A DNA stretch of 64,000 nt from Salinivirgaceae bacterium (GTDB lineage: Bacteria; Bacteroidota; Bacteroidia; Bacteroidales; SZUA-534): positions 1-64,000 of the forward strand of contig JAFVGW010000012.1 of the NCBI GenBank assembly GCA_017474765.1, written 5' to 3'. Position numbers and translations under genes: made by a program. Of this stretch, positions 1-9,562 are shown one piece after another. Each line of letters opens with the position of its first letter. Position 1 is the first letter of the stretch. The notes beneath the pieces were generated by a model. That model was not told where the DNA came from. It searched no databases and was given only the letters and a program-made list of their open reading frames with translations.

Positions 1-290
1 CCGTTGACAAGGTGGTGCTCACCGCATCGTTCGATGTCACCGTTGAGGCCGACGACGACACCGCCATCAGCGATGACGAGGCAGCAGCAGTGAACATCTA
101 CGCATACCAGAACGTGATTGTGGTTGAGTCAGCCGATGCTCACGAGAGCGAAATCAGCATCTTCGATGTCAACGGCCGCATGGTTGCCAAGGAACTGGCA
201 GCAGGCTCGCGCACCGAAATCATGATGCAGCAACAGGGCATTTACATTGTGAAGGTTAATAACACAGCCAAACGTGTAATGGTTTATTAA
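1..290 (+). CDS. C-terminal end of a type IX-secreted surface protein (partial)
   Basis: This is the 3' end of a gene that begins before the window; the open frame runs from base 3. The last 75 or so residues form a type A Por/type IX secretion sorting domain: a segment ending in IYAYQNVIVVES, then IFDVNGRMV, and a final GIYIVKVNNTAKRVMVY. The domain closely resembles the C-terminus of the 1436-residue repeat protein at 33307-37617 (both end in NTAKRVM), so the two are probably paralogues exported by the same route. The visible upstream residues (VVLTASFDVTVE) match the end of an InlB-like beta repeat. The passenger cannot be judged from here. Confidence 0.85.
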   Translation, partial: VDKVVLTASFDVTVEADDDTAISDDEAAAVNIYAYQNVIVVESADAHESEISIFDVNGRMVAKELAAGSRTEIMMQQQGIYIVKVNNTAKRVMVY

Positions 291-297
291 TAGATAG

Positions 298-332
298 AAA
301 ACGGGGGCATCAGCAATGGTGCTTCCGTTTTA
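298..332 (+). terminator. Hairpin terminator after the partial surface protein
   Basis: AAAACGG and CCGTTTT form the base of a long GU-containing stem directly after the stop codon. The T-run is short, but a stronger terminator follows at 377-406. Confidence 0.6.
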
Positions 333-376
333 AAAGAAGTACGCTGTCAGAAGAGGCGTTATTTTTCTCATGTGTG

Positions 377-406
377 GTCCGGGGTGATGAGCCTCGGGCT
401 TTTTTT
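377..406 (+). terminator. Strong Rho-independent terminator
   Basis: GTCCGGGG (377-384) pairs with CCTCGGGC (392-399) around a 7-base loop and is followed by seven Ts. It is a second stop for transcripts of the upstream gene. Confidence 0.85.
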
Positions 407-420
407 GTGCTCTAACCAAA

Positions 421-660
421 CAAACTTAAATTTATCCGCAAGCGGATATTGGGTTCTCGAACCGCTTCGCGGGAAATTATATAAAATCAGAATGAAAAAT
501 TTTTAAAAAATTGATAATGTGAATTTTGTAAAATTTTATTTCCAAAATTTCGAACAATTTCCGCCCGCCAGGGCGCTACCCATACAATTCTCGCCTGCGA
601 GAAAAAAATCGGATTCAATCGGCTCGAATCGGTTAGAGAGTACTTAATGCCCGATAGAGT
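421..660. repeat. AT-rich intergenic mosaic with short GC palindromes
   Basis: No gene is seen here. The stretch is AT-rich and carries small GC palindromes such as ATCCGCAAGCGGAT (438-451), CCGCTTCGCGG and TCGCCTGCGAGA, and ends in text like CGAATCGGTTAGAGA. The same vocabulary recurs at 24400-24620 and 53380-53620 (TATCCGCTTGCGGATA, AATCGGTTAGAG), so this is a dispersed intergenic repeat family. Its origin is unknown. Confidence 0.6.
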
Positions 661-830
661 TTAGAAGTAAAAACTAATGCCTAATGCCTGGTGCCTAACA
701 CCTAATGCCTGATGCCTACCAACACCCAATACCAACGGACTTTAAACAACGGACTTCAGACCTTTGTACTAGTGCCTAGTGCCTAAATTCCAACACCTAA
801 CATCCAACACTCAAAAACCTCATAATCAAT
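661..830. repeat. Degenerate 7-bp tandem repeat array
   Basis: From about 664 the sequence is built of seven-base words of the type AATGCCT, GGTGCCT, AACACCT, GATGCCT and ACCAACA. The reverse complement of the same array lies at about 21150-21235. No coding potential is seen. The array stands upstream of the DUF2807 gene, which begins at 945. Confidence 0.75.
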
Positions 831-944
831 CCATTATAATTCATCGCGCAAGAAACACTCCAATATTGAAAAAAATTTTCCCCAAACTGCAACGTTTTGA
901 GTTTCGCCGCGTCATTAGGTTGTAAAATTCAAAAAACAAGAACA

Positions 945-1631
945 ATGAAAAAGACAATTTTATTCGGACTGGCGGCAATGCTGATGTCGTGCAATCTGCT
1001 GGCCGGACCCGAAACACAAAACCGCGAAGTGACAAAATTCACTGGAATCGATGCCCGCGAAGGCATCAAAGTAAATATCGTTCAAGGCTCGGCTGAGTCG
1101 GTTAAAGTAACAGCTAACGCTGAATACATCAGCGAATTGGTAACCGAAGTCGAAAATGGCACACTTGTTATTCGCTGGGCCGGAAAGGTAAGTTTTAAAA
1201 AGCGCAATGCCACTGTCGATGTTGTTGCAACTGACCTGAACCGCATTGTGGCGTCGTCGGGAGCTTCGGTCAAAACCGACACCATCAAGGCCGACAAGAT
1301 TGCCTTGGCCTCATCGTCAGGTGCCAAGTTGGAAATCAGCAGCATCAGCGCGGCGAAAATCGATTTGAATTCGAGCAGTGGTGCGTCGATTGTGGTTGAG
1401 GGCACAGCTCAGCGTGCCGACCTCGACGCCTCGTCGGGCGCTCGTATCAAAGGCTCAAACCTGACTGTCGCCGAGGCCGCGGCGTCAGCATCAAGCGGAG
1501 CCTCGGTCTCGGTCACCGTCACCGACAAATTCTCGGCTGATGCCACAAGCGGCGGCTCCATCCGCTATGGCGGAAAACCGCAGTTCTCCGATGCCAAGGC
1601 AAGCTCAGGCGGCTCAATTTCAAAATTATAG
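945..1631 (+). CDS. Secreted GIN/DUF2807 domain protein
   Basis: The 228-residue product begins with a signal peptide (MKKTILFGLAAMLMSCNLLA). The rest is a putative auto-transporter adhesin, head GIN domain (DUF2807). This fold is a right-handed beta-helix, seen here as repeated ladder motifs SSGASV, SSGAKLE, SSGASI, SSGARI, SSGASVS, TSGGSI and SSGGSI spaced about 18 to 20 residues apart. The ATG at 945 is chosen because the signal peptide starts there; an upstream in-frame start at 897 would add 16 residues with no signal character. DUF2807 proteins are common in Bacteroidota envelopes, and their function is unknown. The gene is monocistronic, with a terminator at 1687. The Cys in the signal region (SCNLLAG) might act as a lipobox, but it is not a convincing one. 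Confidence 0.88.
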   Translation: MKKTILFGLAAMLMSCNLLAGPETQNREVTKFTGIDAREGIKVNIVQGSAESVKVTANAEYISELVTEVENGTLVIRWAGKVSFKKRNATVDVVATDLNRIVASSGASVKTDTIKADKIALASSSGAKLEISSISAAKIDLNSSSGASIVVEGTAQRADLDASSGARIKGSNLTVAEAAASASSGASVSVTVTDKFSADATSGGSIRYGGKPQFSDAKASSGGSISKL

Positions 1632-1686
1632 GCCGAACAGCAAAATAGGCAGAGTTTTCTTCATCATAAAATAGTTGCTTTATGTC

Positions 1687-1718
1687 AAGGGCCGGTTTTC
1701 GAATCGGCCTTTCTTTTT
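1687..1718 (+). terminator. Rho-independent terminator
   Basis: AAGGGCCG (1687-1694) pairs with CGGCCTTT (1705-1712) and is followed by a T-rich run. It ends the DUF2807 transcript. Confidence 0.85.
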
Positions 1719-1730
1719 TCCTCCACCATA

Positions 1731-1763
1731 TTTCCTATATGTATCCTATATGTTTGCTATATG
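1731..1763. repeat. Three 11-bp tandem repeats in the 1632-2026 intergenic region
   Basis: TTTCCTATATG, TATCCTATATG and TTTGCTATATG follow each other without gaps. The rest of the 395-bp gap holds the terminator at 1687 and the promoter at 1998, with no open frame of note. Confidence 0.6.
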
Positions 1764-1997
1764 ATAAACATCATGATATTTCGTTAAACACACACCCGTT
1801 CCAATCATTTCCTCGGCATCTGTATTGCGCACACACTTAAACTTTTTTGGCACAAATTTTGCTTTTTTCAACGACGTAAAGAGTGCGAAGGCACCATTGC
1901 AGCAATTAGTTGCCATGTGCTAACTTGTTATCGCATTGGGAATTGGCGGCGCAAATATAATTTTACACCCTATTTTTCCTAATTCGATATTTAGTTT

Positions 1998-2005
1998 TAC
2001 TTTTG
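1998..2005 (+). promoter_or_regulatory. Bacteroidota -7 box for the DUF177-rpmF-plsX-fabH operon
   Basis: TACTTTTG fits TAnnTTTG and ends 21 bases before the ATG at 2027. The -33 region is only T-rich. The box lies where a longer reading of the gene would start, which supports the start at 2027. Confidence 0.55.
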
Positions 2006-2026
2006 CACGAATTTTTTAGGCTTGAT

Positions 2027-2545
2027 ATGGACTACATTATTCCAATCAACGATTTAAAAGAAGGCAAGCACCGATATGAGTTCGATGTTGCCGACAAGTT
2101 CTTTGAGCCGTATCCGGAGTCGGAGGTGAAAAAGTGCTCAATCCACGTTGTTGTCGACCTGACAAAGCGCAGCACGGGCGTTGACACTGTTTTCAGTCTG
2201 AAGGGAGTTGCCACTGTGGTGTGCGACCGCTGTCTTGATGAGTTCGAGATGCCGCTTGAGCACACTGCGCATCTGACTTTTGTGCCTGGCGATGAGCCTG
2301 GCGAAGTGTCGGACGAAATGGTGGTCATTCCTCGCAACGACACCCATCTCGATATTCGGCAGTACATCTATGAGTTCATCAACCTTGCCGTTCCGGCGCA
2401 GAAATACCATCCTGAGGACGAAAACGGCAACTCGGCTTGTGACCCCGAGATGATTGAACGGCTCAACAAGATTAAAGTGAATCAGCCTGACAGTCGGGCA
2501 ACCGACCCACGCTGGGATAAATTGAAGGATTTGATTAACAATTAA
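2027..2545 (+). CDS. DUF177 family protein (YceD-like)
   Basis: The 172-residue product belongs to the DUF177/YceD family. These are small proteins almost always encoded just before rpmF and linked in several lineages to large-subunit rRNA levels. The family signature is visible: a central CDRC motif in VVCDRCLDEFEMPL, a later Cys (SACDPE), and a C-terminal DPRWDKLKDL typical of bacterial members. The start at 2027 gives the usual N-terminus; a non-ATG start at 2003 would overlap the promoter. It is the first gene of a four-gene operon, 12 bases before rpmF. The exact role is inferred from the family only. Confidence 0.92.
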   Translation: MDYIIPINDLKEGKHRYEFDVADKFFEPYPESEVKKCSIHVVVDLTKRSTGVDTVFSLKGVATVVCDRCLDEFEMPLEHTAHLTFVPGDEPGEVSDEMVVIPRNDTHLDIRQYIYEFINLAVPAQKYHPEDENGNSACDPEMIERLNKIKVNQPDSRATDPRWDKLKDLINN

Positions 2546-2557
2546 TAATTACAAAAA

Positions 2558-2740
2558 ATGGCACATCCAAAACACAGACACTCTAAGGAAAGAGGTCGCA
2601 AGAGAAGAACTCACTACAAGGCAGTTGCACCAACCGTAGCTGTATGCTCAAACTGCGGTGCACCCGTTGAATATCACCACGTATGCCCTGAGTGCGGCTA
2701 CTACCGTGGCAAACTGGCAATCGAGAAAACCGTTGCCTAA
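2558..2740 (+). CDS. rpmF: 50S ribosomal protein L32
   Basis: This 60-residue basic protein has the usual L32 start (MAHPKHRHSKERGRKRR) and a four-Cys zinc site, CSNC and CPEC, as in the zinc-binding form of L32. It is a component of the large ribosomal subunit. Its place between DUF177 and plsX is the widespread bacterial order that couples ribosome and fatty-acid synthesis genes. Confidence 0.98.
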   Translation: MAHPKHRHSKERGRKRRTHYKAVAPTVAVCSNCGAPVEYHHVCPECGYYRGKLAIEKTVA

Positions 2741-2793
2741 CAAGCTGCCTTGACAGCGAGAATGAACCTTGATTAACAAAAATTGCTCAAAAA

Positions 2794-3735
2794 ATGAGAA
2801 TCGGAGTTGACATAATGGGAGGAGACTTTGCGCCCGAAGCAACCGTTTTAGGTTCGATTTTGGCGCAGAAAGAGCTTCCTGCTGATGTTAAATTGGTGCT
2901 GTTCGGTCCGAAAGACAAAATTGAGGCCATCTGCCAGCGCGAGAATTTCGACGCAAGCGTGTTCGACATTGTTGACGCACAGGAGGTTATCGAGATGGGC
3001 GACCATCCCGCAAAGGCTTTCACAGCCAAACCGAACTCAAGCATCACCGTTGGTTTCGGCTATCTTCAGAAAAAGCTGATTGACGGATTCGCGAGCGCCG
3101 GTAGTACCGGAGCAATGCTCGTTGGCGCAATGTACACAATCAAGGCCATTCCGGGAGTCATCCGGCCGTGCATCTCAAGCGAGATGCCGCAGTTCGAGGG
3201 CACCCCGACGCTGCTGCTCGATGTGGGCCTGAACGCCGACTGCCGCCCCGACGTGCTCTACCAGTACGCTCAAATCGGCTCTGTTTATGCAAAGCAGATG
3301 TACGGCATTGCCAACCCAAAGGTGGCTCTGCTCAACATCGGCGCCGAGCCGACAAAGGGCAACCTTGTCACCAAGAGCACCTATGAGGCTATGGCCGACA
3401 CCAAGGACTTCAACTTCATCGGCAACATCGAGGGCAACCAGCTGCTGGGCAACTGCCCTGCCGACGTGGTTGTAACCGACGGATTCACAGGCAATATCGT
3501 TCTGAAAGAGGCCGAGGGTCTTTACAAGATTATCCGCAAGAAAGGCCTTACCGACGACTTCTTCGAGAAGTTCAACTTCGAGAACACTGGTGCTGTTCCG
3601 GTGCTGGGAGTCAACGGCATTGTGCTCATCGGCCACGGCATCTCGAACGACAAGGCTATTAAGACAATGATTCTGCAAACCAAGAAAATGATTGAAGCCA
3701 AGGTTTCAGAAAAAATCTGCGAATTGTATAAGTAA
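2794..3735 (+). CDS. plsX: Phosphate acyltransferase PlsX
   Basis: PlsX converts acyl-ACP to acyl-phosphate for the PlsY step of phospholipid synthesis and acts at the inner face of the membrane. The 313-residue length is normal. The N-terminus has the family motif [11 protein letters not shown], and [10 protein letters not shown] and the [14 protein letters not shown] block follow. The stop codon overlaps the fabH start by one base (TAATG), so the two genes are translationally coupled. Confidence 0.97.
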   Translation: MRIGVDIMGGDFAPEATVLGSILAQKELPADVKLVLFGPKDKIEAICQRENFDASVFDIVDAQEVIEMGDHPAKAFTAKPNSSITVGFGYLQKKLIDGFASAGSTGAMLVGAMYTIKAIPGVIRPCISSEMPQFEGTPTLLLDVGLNADCRPDVLYQYAQIGSVYAKQMYGIANPKVALLNIGAEPTKGNLVTKSTYEAMADTKDFNFIGNIEGNQLLGNCPADVVVTDGFTGNIVLKEAEGLYKIIRKKGLTDDFFEKFNFENTGAVPVLGVNGIVLIGHGISNDKAIKTMILQTKKMIEAKVSEKICELYK

Positions 3736-4727
3736 TGACAGAAAAGATTCGGGCAAAAATCACCGGCATTGGCGCGTATGTACCTGACTATGTGCTCACC
3801 AATGACGAATTGAGCCGAATGGTTGATACCAACGACGAGTGGATAACCACCCGCGTGGGCATCAAGGAACGGCATATTCTCAAAATTGAGGGCGAAGGCT
3901 CGTCATTTATGGGCGAACGTGCTGTGCGCCAGCTGTTTGAAAAAACAGGCACCAATCCTGATGAGATTGATTTGGTGCTTTGCGCGACGGTTACACCCGA
4001 TATGCCTTTCCCGGCAACGGCAAGCATCATCGCCGACAAGGTTGGCATCAAAAACGCTATGCACTTCGACATCAACGCGGGCTGTTCGGGTTTCATCTAC
4101 ACGCTCATCACAGCCAAAATGTACGTTGAGTCGGGGCAGTTCAAGAAGGTGCTGCTGGTGACGGCCGAGAAAATGTCGTCAATTGTTGATTACACCGACC
4201 GTTCAACCTGTCCGCTCTTTGGCGACGGCGCTGCCGCAATGCTCATTGAGCCATCGGACGACGGAACGGGCGTCATCGATTTCATCGCGCAAAGCGACGG
4301 CATTGGCCGCAACTACTTGTATATGAAGGCTGGCGGCTCGTGCCGTCCGGCATCGGCCGAAACTGTTGCCAACCGCGAGCATTTTGTTTACCAGGAAGGC
4401 CGCACGGTGTTCAAATACGCTGTGACGCACATGGCCGATGTATCGGTTGAGGTTATGAAGCGCAACGGCATCACCGCCGACACTCTGGCTTGGCTGGTTC
4501 CGCATCAGGCCAACCTGCGCATTATTGATGCTGTGGCGCGCGAAATGAATCTTTCGCCCGAAAAGGTGATGATAAACATCCAAAAGTACGGCAACACAAC
4601 ATCGGCAACCATTCCATTGTGTCTGCATGAGTGGGAAAGCCGTCTGCACAAGGGCGACAACCTGATTCTGTCGTCGTTCGGCGCGGGCTTCACGTGGGGC
4701 GCCATCTATTTGAAGTGGGGCTACTAA
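3735..4727 (+). CDS. fabH: Beta-ketoacyl-ACP synthase III
   Basis: FabH condenses acetyl-CoA (or another short acyl-CoA) with malonyl-ACP to start fatty-acid synthesis. The catalytic triad is complete: Cys117 in AGCSGF, His257 in VPHQAN and Asn287 in YGNTTSA. The length of 330 residues is standard. It is the last gene of the operon and ends before a bidirectional terminator at 4752. Confidence 0.97.
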   Translation: MTEKIRAKITGIGAYVPDYVLTNDELSRMVDTNDEWITTRVGIKERHILKIEGEGSSFMGERAVRQLFEKTGTNPDEIDLVLCATVTPDMPFPATASIIADKVGIKNAMHFDINAGCSGFIYTLITAKMYVESGQFKKVLLVTAEKMSSIVDYTDRSTCPLFGDGAAAMLIEPSDDGTGVIDFIAQSDGIGRNYLYMKAGGSCRPASAETVANREHFVYQEGRTVFKYAVTHMADVSVEVMKRNGITADTLAWLVPHQANLRIIDAVAREMNLSPEKVMINIQKYGNTTSATIPLCLHEWESRLHKGDNLILSSFGAGFTWGAIYLKWGY

Positions 4728-4751
4728 AAGTTAGCATTCAGATAAAAAAAT

Positions 4752-4789
4752 AAGAGTTGGTTCCAAAAACGGAGCCAACTCTTTTTGTA
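4752..4789. terminator. Bidirectional terminator between fabH and dnaE
   Basis: AAGAGTTGGTTCC pairs with GGAGCCAACTCTTT, with As on one side and Ts on the other. It serves the convergent fabH and dnaE transcripts. Confidence 0.88.
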
Positions 4790-4822
4790 TAACTTTGCTA
4801 TTCAGCGTTTTACGTTAGTTTC

Positions 4823-7800
4823 TCAATCATCATCGGTCTCCATCTGTTCATCAGGCATTTCATTGTTGTCTAAGCTGTCTGTTTCCGGCTGTTGCTCATC
4901 GAATTTTTTGCGTGGTTTCTGGCCGTTGTTCAGCGTGTAAGATACTATTTCGCAGTTATTTGCAAGAAATTCAACAAGGTCGTCAGTAATTTTCACTGAC
5001 ATGTTGTGCGATAGCAGATTGAGCGTCAGCTTGGTTTCAGAATCGAACACCATGAAGTAAAGCGCCACATCGCCTTTCATGCTTAAGGCATTCTTAATCA
5101 AGTCGATATTCACCTTGTTCAAATCCTGAAGATTAACATTTATGGTCAGTTTTTTGATAAACTCATCGCGAATGTTGCTCAACAGTTTGATGGTGGTAAT
5201 GTGCAGTTCGAGCGGACGGTTGCCATCCTTGTCGGGGAAGCGGCGTTCCTCCACATGAGCCTTGATATATAGCGAGCTGTTCTTCTTGATTAGCTTGCTG
5301 AAAGACTCATAGTCCTTGTCGAAAAGCGCAATTTTGAGTCCTCCGTCGTAGTCCTCGATGGTGAATGTCATAAACGGTCGGCCTTTTTTGGTGAGGCCGT
5401 CGTAAACATCGGTCACAAGGCCGCCGAACGACACATCGCGGTTCTCGTAAGGTGTAAGATTTGCAAGGTCTTTGGGTGAGACGGTGCAGAAGTTTTCCAA
5501 GTCGAATTTGAACGGGTCGAGTGGGTGAGCCGACAAGTAGATGCCGACAACCTCTTTCTCCATGTTCAGTTTTTCAAGTAGCGGTAATTCAGGCAAATCG
5601 GGGATATGCGGATGAGGAATGGCAATGGCTTCGCTCATTGAACCAAACAGAGTGTTGGTGTTGTTCTGCTTGTCGGCCTGATAAGCATTGCCATAGCGCA
5701 GCAACTCATCAAGGAAACGGTCTTTGTCCGACGATTCGCCCAAAAAAATCTCGCGTTTGACGCCTAAGGAGTCGAAAGAGCCTGCAATGGCCAAACTTTG
5801 GATGGTTTTGGCGTTGCAGGTAGTCAGGCTTATGCGTTCAACAAAGTCAAAAATATCTTTGAATTTGCCGTTTTTCTGCCGCTCGCTGACAAGGGCTTCA
5901 ACCGCCGCTTCGCCAACGCCTTTAATTCCGCCCAAACCGAAGCGTATTTCGCCTTTCTTGTTAACGGTAAAGTTCAGTTCCGACTCATTGATATCGGGGC
6001 CTTTTACGGGGATTTTCATCGTTTTGCACTCCTCCATAAACTTCTGCACGTCGGTAATGGAATCTTTGCTCTGTGTGAGGTTGGCTGCCATGTACTCGGC
6101 GGGGTAGTGGGCTTTCAGATAACCAGTTTGATAAGCCACCCAGGCGTAGCAGGCGGCGTGCGATTTGTTGAAGGCGTACGATGCGAATTTCTCCCAGTCG
6201 GCCCAAATCTTGAGCAGAATCTTTTCATCATGGCCGTTCTTTTTTCCGCCCTCAATGAATTTCGGCTTCAGCATGGCCAGCATGGCGGCAATTTTCTTAC
6301 CCATGGCCTTACGCAGAGTGTCGGCCTCGCCGCGTGTGAAGTTGGCCAACAATCGGCTCAGCAGCATCACCTGCTCTTGATAGACGGTAACTCCGTAAGT
6401 ATCTTTCAGATACTTTTCCATTACAGGAATATCGTAGGTGATGGGTTCCTTGCCTTGTTTGCGGGCAATGAACTGCGGAATGTAGTCCATCGGGCCTGGG
6501 CGGTAGAGGGCGTTCATGGCAATCAGGTCGGAGATTTGCGTGGGCTGCAGTTCGCGCAGATATTTCTGCATGCCGGGACTCTCGAACTGGAACGTGCCAA
6601 TGGTGCGCCCCTCGCTGTAAAGTTTGTATGTCAGCTTGTCGTCGATTGGAATATGGTCAATATCGATATCGATGCCATGTGTCTTTTTCACATTGGATAT
6701 GGCCTCTTTGATGAGCGAGAGCGTGCTCAAGCCCAGAAAGTCCATCTTGATTAAACCAACACTCTCAACAACGTGTCCATCGTATTGTGTAACAACCACA
6801 TCTTGTCCGCTCTTTCGGTCTTTAACCGTGCAGACGGGAGCAAATTTTGTAAGGTCGTCGGCACCAATGATGACACCGCAGGCGTGAATGCCAATCTGGC
6901 GGTTGGTGTCCTCCAGTTCCTCGGCGTAGGTGAGGACCGAGGGCAGAGTCTCAATGTAGGAATCCACATCGCTGTCGCCAATGGTGTTGCCGTTCAGAAT
7001 CTGCTTAAGTTCAGGAATGTATTTATAGCAGTTTTTAAGGTTAACCTTAGGCATTTTCTTCGGCACCGAGCCCTCGACATTCTTCACTTGAATCTCCTCA
7101 AAATCACGGTCGGGAACGAACTTCTTGATTTTGTTCGATGCCGCAACCGAAATGCCTTGCACGCGGCAAACGTCGGCCAGCGACGATTTGGTGGCCATTG
7201 TTCCGTAGGTGATGATGTGAGCCACCTTTTCGGCGCCGTATTTCTGTGTAACCCAATCGAGCACCTTGCCGCGGCCCTCGTCGTCGAAGTCAACGTCGAT
7301 ATCGGGCAGTGAGATGCGGTCGGGGTTGAGGAAACGCTCGAACAGCAAGTCGTACTTGAGCGGGTCGAGGTCGGTGATGCGCAGGCAGTAGGCCACCACC
7401 GAGCCGGCAGCCGAGCCACGGCCCGGACCCACGCTCACGCCCAGCTCCTCGCGGGCGGCGCGAATATAGTCCTGCACAATGAGGAAGTAGCCCGGGAAAC
7501 CCATGGTCTTCATAATGTGCAGTTCAAAGGTTATGCGGTCGGTTTGCTCCTTGGTGAGCGTATCGCCATAGCGTTTGAGAGCACCGTCCCAAGTGAGTTT
7601 TGCCAGATAGTCGGCTTCAAGTTTTATTCGATATAACTTGTCGTAACCACCTAATTTCTTGATTTTTTTCTCAGCTTCCTCAGGTGGCATTTGTTTTTTG
7701 TTGCCTTGGTCGTCGAGTATGGCTGTGAACTCGTCGTAGAGTTCTTGTTCGCTGATTTTCTTCCTATATTCCTCTTCGGTGCCAAACTCCTCAGGGATAG

Positions 7801-9562
7801 GAAATTTCGGCATAATTGGGTCGGAATCAATGCTATATACCTCAACTTTGTTGGCTATTTCCTGCGTGTTGGCCAGCACTTCAGGAATGTCGCTAAAGAT
7901 GGCGGCCATCTCGTCGGGTGTTTTCAGCCACTCCTGCTTGGTGTAGTGCATGCGGTCGGGGTCGTTGAAGTCCTTGCCGGTGCTGAGGCAGATGAGGCGG
8001 TCGTGCGCTTCGCCGTGCTCCTCCTCAACAAAGTGAACGTCGTTGGTGGCTATCAGCTTGATATTGTGCTTGCGGGCAAAATCTATCAGCACTTTGTTCA
8101 CCTCTTGCTGCCGCACGAATGTTGTTTGGTCGGCATTGGGTTTATTGGTTTGGTGGCGCTGCATTTCAAGGTAATAGTCGTTGCCAAACAGATTCTTGAA
8201 CCACAGCACCGACTGTTCCGCACCTTCAAAGTCACCGTTCATTATTTTTTGAGGCACCTCGCCGCCCAGACAGGCCGAGCAGCAAATAACACCCTCATGG
8301 TACTGCTCAAGCAGTTCGTGGTCGATGCGGGCGTTGTAGTAGTAGCCTTCGGTGAACGCTTTCGAGCTCAGTTTGCAGAGGTTTTTGTAGCCGGTCTTGT
8401 TCTTAGCCAGCAGAATAAGGTGCCAGCCGCGAGTGTCTTTTATTGTGCGCGACACGTGGGCGCAGTAAGCCTCGATGCCGATAATCGGCTTGAATGGAAT
8501 AAAGGCTTCGGCCTTGGCCTTCAAATCGGCAAGTTTTGCCTGAAGTTCAGCTTTTTTGTCCTCATCTGTTTCTTTATCAATCTCTTCCTGACACTCTTTC
8601 ACTTTCTTTTTCGGTGCGCCGTTAACTTTGTTGGCGGTATCAACCAAATCCTTGATACCAAACATGTTACCATGGTCGGTCAGTGCCATGGCGTGCATAT
8701 TGTTTGCCATACACTTGTTTATCAGGTCGGGCACTTTCGACATTCCGTCGAGAATGGAATAGTGGGAGTGGACGTGCAGGTGAGTGAATGTATCACCCTT
8801 TCCATCAGTTGAATGTGATTCTTCAACGTTTTTTTTGGCAACAGGCTGCGGAGTGGGGGTGGGTTGCGCCTGAGCAGGTTCGGGCTTAGGTGCGTCGAAC
8901 GACTCAAACTCTACTTTTTCAGGTTCAAACGGTGTTGTGTTTAGTTCCTTAAATGCTTGAAGTTCAGCCTCGGTAACTCCAAGTTGCTGCGCACTTATCA
9001 CGCCAATGCGCACCAATTCAAGAAAGCAGCGAGTAGTGGCCACCACATCGCCAGCAGCGTTGTGTGCATCCTCAAACGGAGAGCCAAAAAGTTTTTGGTG
9101 TAATTCCGTCAGATTCGGCCATTTAGGCCTGCCGTTCTTCATGATGGCGCAAAATCCGGTGCTTGCCTCTTTGGTGCAGAGTTTGCGGGCATTATCCAAA
9201 ACATTATCCATACCGCAGCGCAGATATTCGCAACCTACAATGTTGAGGTCGAATTTGATATTATGGCCAACAATCACTGTTGCTTTCTGCACATCAGCGG
9301 CAAATTCGCGCAGCACAAAATCAAGGTCCTGACCGATTTCGAGCGCCTTTTCAGTGGAAATGTGATGTACCATTTCGGCATTAATCGGGATGCGGAATCC
9401 GACGGGCTTTACAACATAGTTTTTTGCGAAAAGGAATTTTCCATCCACATCGTGGCATTGCCAGGCGAGCTGCACAAGCCGCGGCCAGTTTTCGAAATCG
9501 GTGAGTGGCGCCTTGTCGGTGGCAGGCAGTCCTGTTGTCTCAGTGTCAAAGATTAAGAACAT
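4823..9562 (-). CDS. dnaE: DNA polymerase III alpha subunit with fused N-terminal DnaQ-like exonuclease
   Basis: This 1579-residue replicative polymerase has four parts. Residues 1-190 are a DEDDh 3'-5' exonuclease with D6, E8 (DTETTG), D105 and the HxAxxD pair H167/D172. A Pro/Gln-rich linker follows (about 215-255). The PHP domain starts at 259 with HLHVHSH (261-267). The C-family polymerase core contains PGRGSAAGS near 712 and the catalytic Asp pair D754/D756 in PDIDVDF. Near the C-terminus are a helix-hairpin region and an OB fold (about 1370-1450). Fusion of the proofreading domain to alpha is also known in other Bacteroidota and replaces a separate epsilon subunit. All exonuclease residues are present, so proofreading in cis is expected. 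The gene stands alone. Confidence 0.96.
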   Translation of the reverse strand: MFLIFDTETTGLPATDKAPLTDFENWPRLVQLAWQCHDVDGKFLFAKNYVVKPVGFRIPINAEMVHHISTEKALEIGQDLDFVLREFAADVQKATVIVGHNIKFDLNIVGCEYLRCGMDNVLDNARKLCTKEASTGFCAIMKNGRPKWPNLTELHQKLFGSPFEDAHNAAGDVVATTRCFLELVRIGVISAQQLGVTEAELQAFKELNTTPFEPEKVEFESFDAPKPEPAQAQPTPTPQPVAKKNVEESHSTDGKGDTFTHLHVHSHYSILDGMSKVPDLINKCMANNMHAMALTDHGNMFGIKDLVDTANKVNGAPKKKVKECQEEIDKETDEDKKAELQAKLADLKAKAEAFIPFKPIIGIEAYCAHVSRTIKDTRGWHLILLAKNKTGYKNLCKLSSKAFTEGYYYNARIDHELLEQYHEGVICCSACLGGEVPQKIMNGDFEGAEQSVLWFKNLFGNDYYLEMQRHQTNKPNADQTTFVRQQEVNKVLIDFARKHNIKLIATNDVHFVEEEHGEAHDRLICLSTGKDFNDPDRMHYTKQEWLKTPDEMAAIFSDIPEVLANTQEIANKVEVYSIDSDPIMPKFPIPEEFGTEEEYRKKISEQELYDEFTAILDDQGNKKQMPPEEAEKKIKKLGGYDKLYRIKLEADYLAKLTWDGALKRYGDTLTKEQTDRITFELHIMKTMGFPGYFLIVQDYIRAAREELGVSVGPGRGSAAGSVVAYCLRITDLDPLKYDLLFERFLNPDRISLPDIDVDFDDEGRGKVLDWVTQKYGAEKVAHIITYGTMATKSSLADVCRVQGISVAASNKIKKFVPDRDFEEIQVKNVEGSVPKKMPKVNLKNCYKYIPELKQILNGNTIGDSDVDSYIETLPSVLTYAEELEDTNRQIGIHACGVIIGADDLTKFAPVCTVKDRKSGQDVVVTQYDGHVVESVGLIKMDFLGLSTLSLIKEAISNVKKTHGIDIDIDHIPIDDKLTYKLYSEGRTIGTFQFESPGMQKYLRELQPTQISDLIAMNALYRPGPMDYIPQFIARKQGKEPITYDIPVMEKYLKDTYGVTVYQEQVMLLSRLLANFTRGEADTLRKAMGKKIAAMLAMLKPKFIEGGKKNGHDEKILLKIWADWEKFASYAFNKSHAACYAWVAYQTGYLKAHYPAEYMAANLTQSKDSITDVQKFMEECKTMKIPVKGPDINESELNFTVNKKGEIRFGLGGIKGVGEAAVEALVSERQKNGKFKDIFDFVERISLTTCNAKTIQSLAIAGSFDSLGVKREIFLGESSDKDRFLDELLRYGNAYQADKQNNTNTLFGSMSEAIAIPHPHIPDLPELPLLEKLNMEKEVVGIYLSAHPLDPFKFDLENFCTVSPKDLANLTPYENRDVSFGGLVTDVYDGLTKKGRPFMTFTIEDYDGGLKIALFDKDYESFSKLIKKNSSLYIKAHVEERRFPDKDGNRPLELHITTIKLLSNIRDEFIKKLTINVNLQDLNKVNIDLIKNALSMKGDVALYFMVFDSETKLTLNLLSHNMSVKITDDLVEFLANNCEIVSYTLNNGQKPRKKFDEQQPETDSLDNNEMPDEQMETDDD

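Noticed and set aside
661-830. CRISPR-like look of the regularly spaced repeats
   Set aside because: The unit is seven bases with no spacers and no cas genes are present; it is a degenerate tandem array.
7691-8812. 373-codon frame opposite dnaE
   Set aside because: It lies wholly inside the well-supported polymerase gene, has no start context, and its composition reflects the complementary strand.
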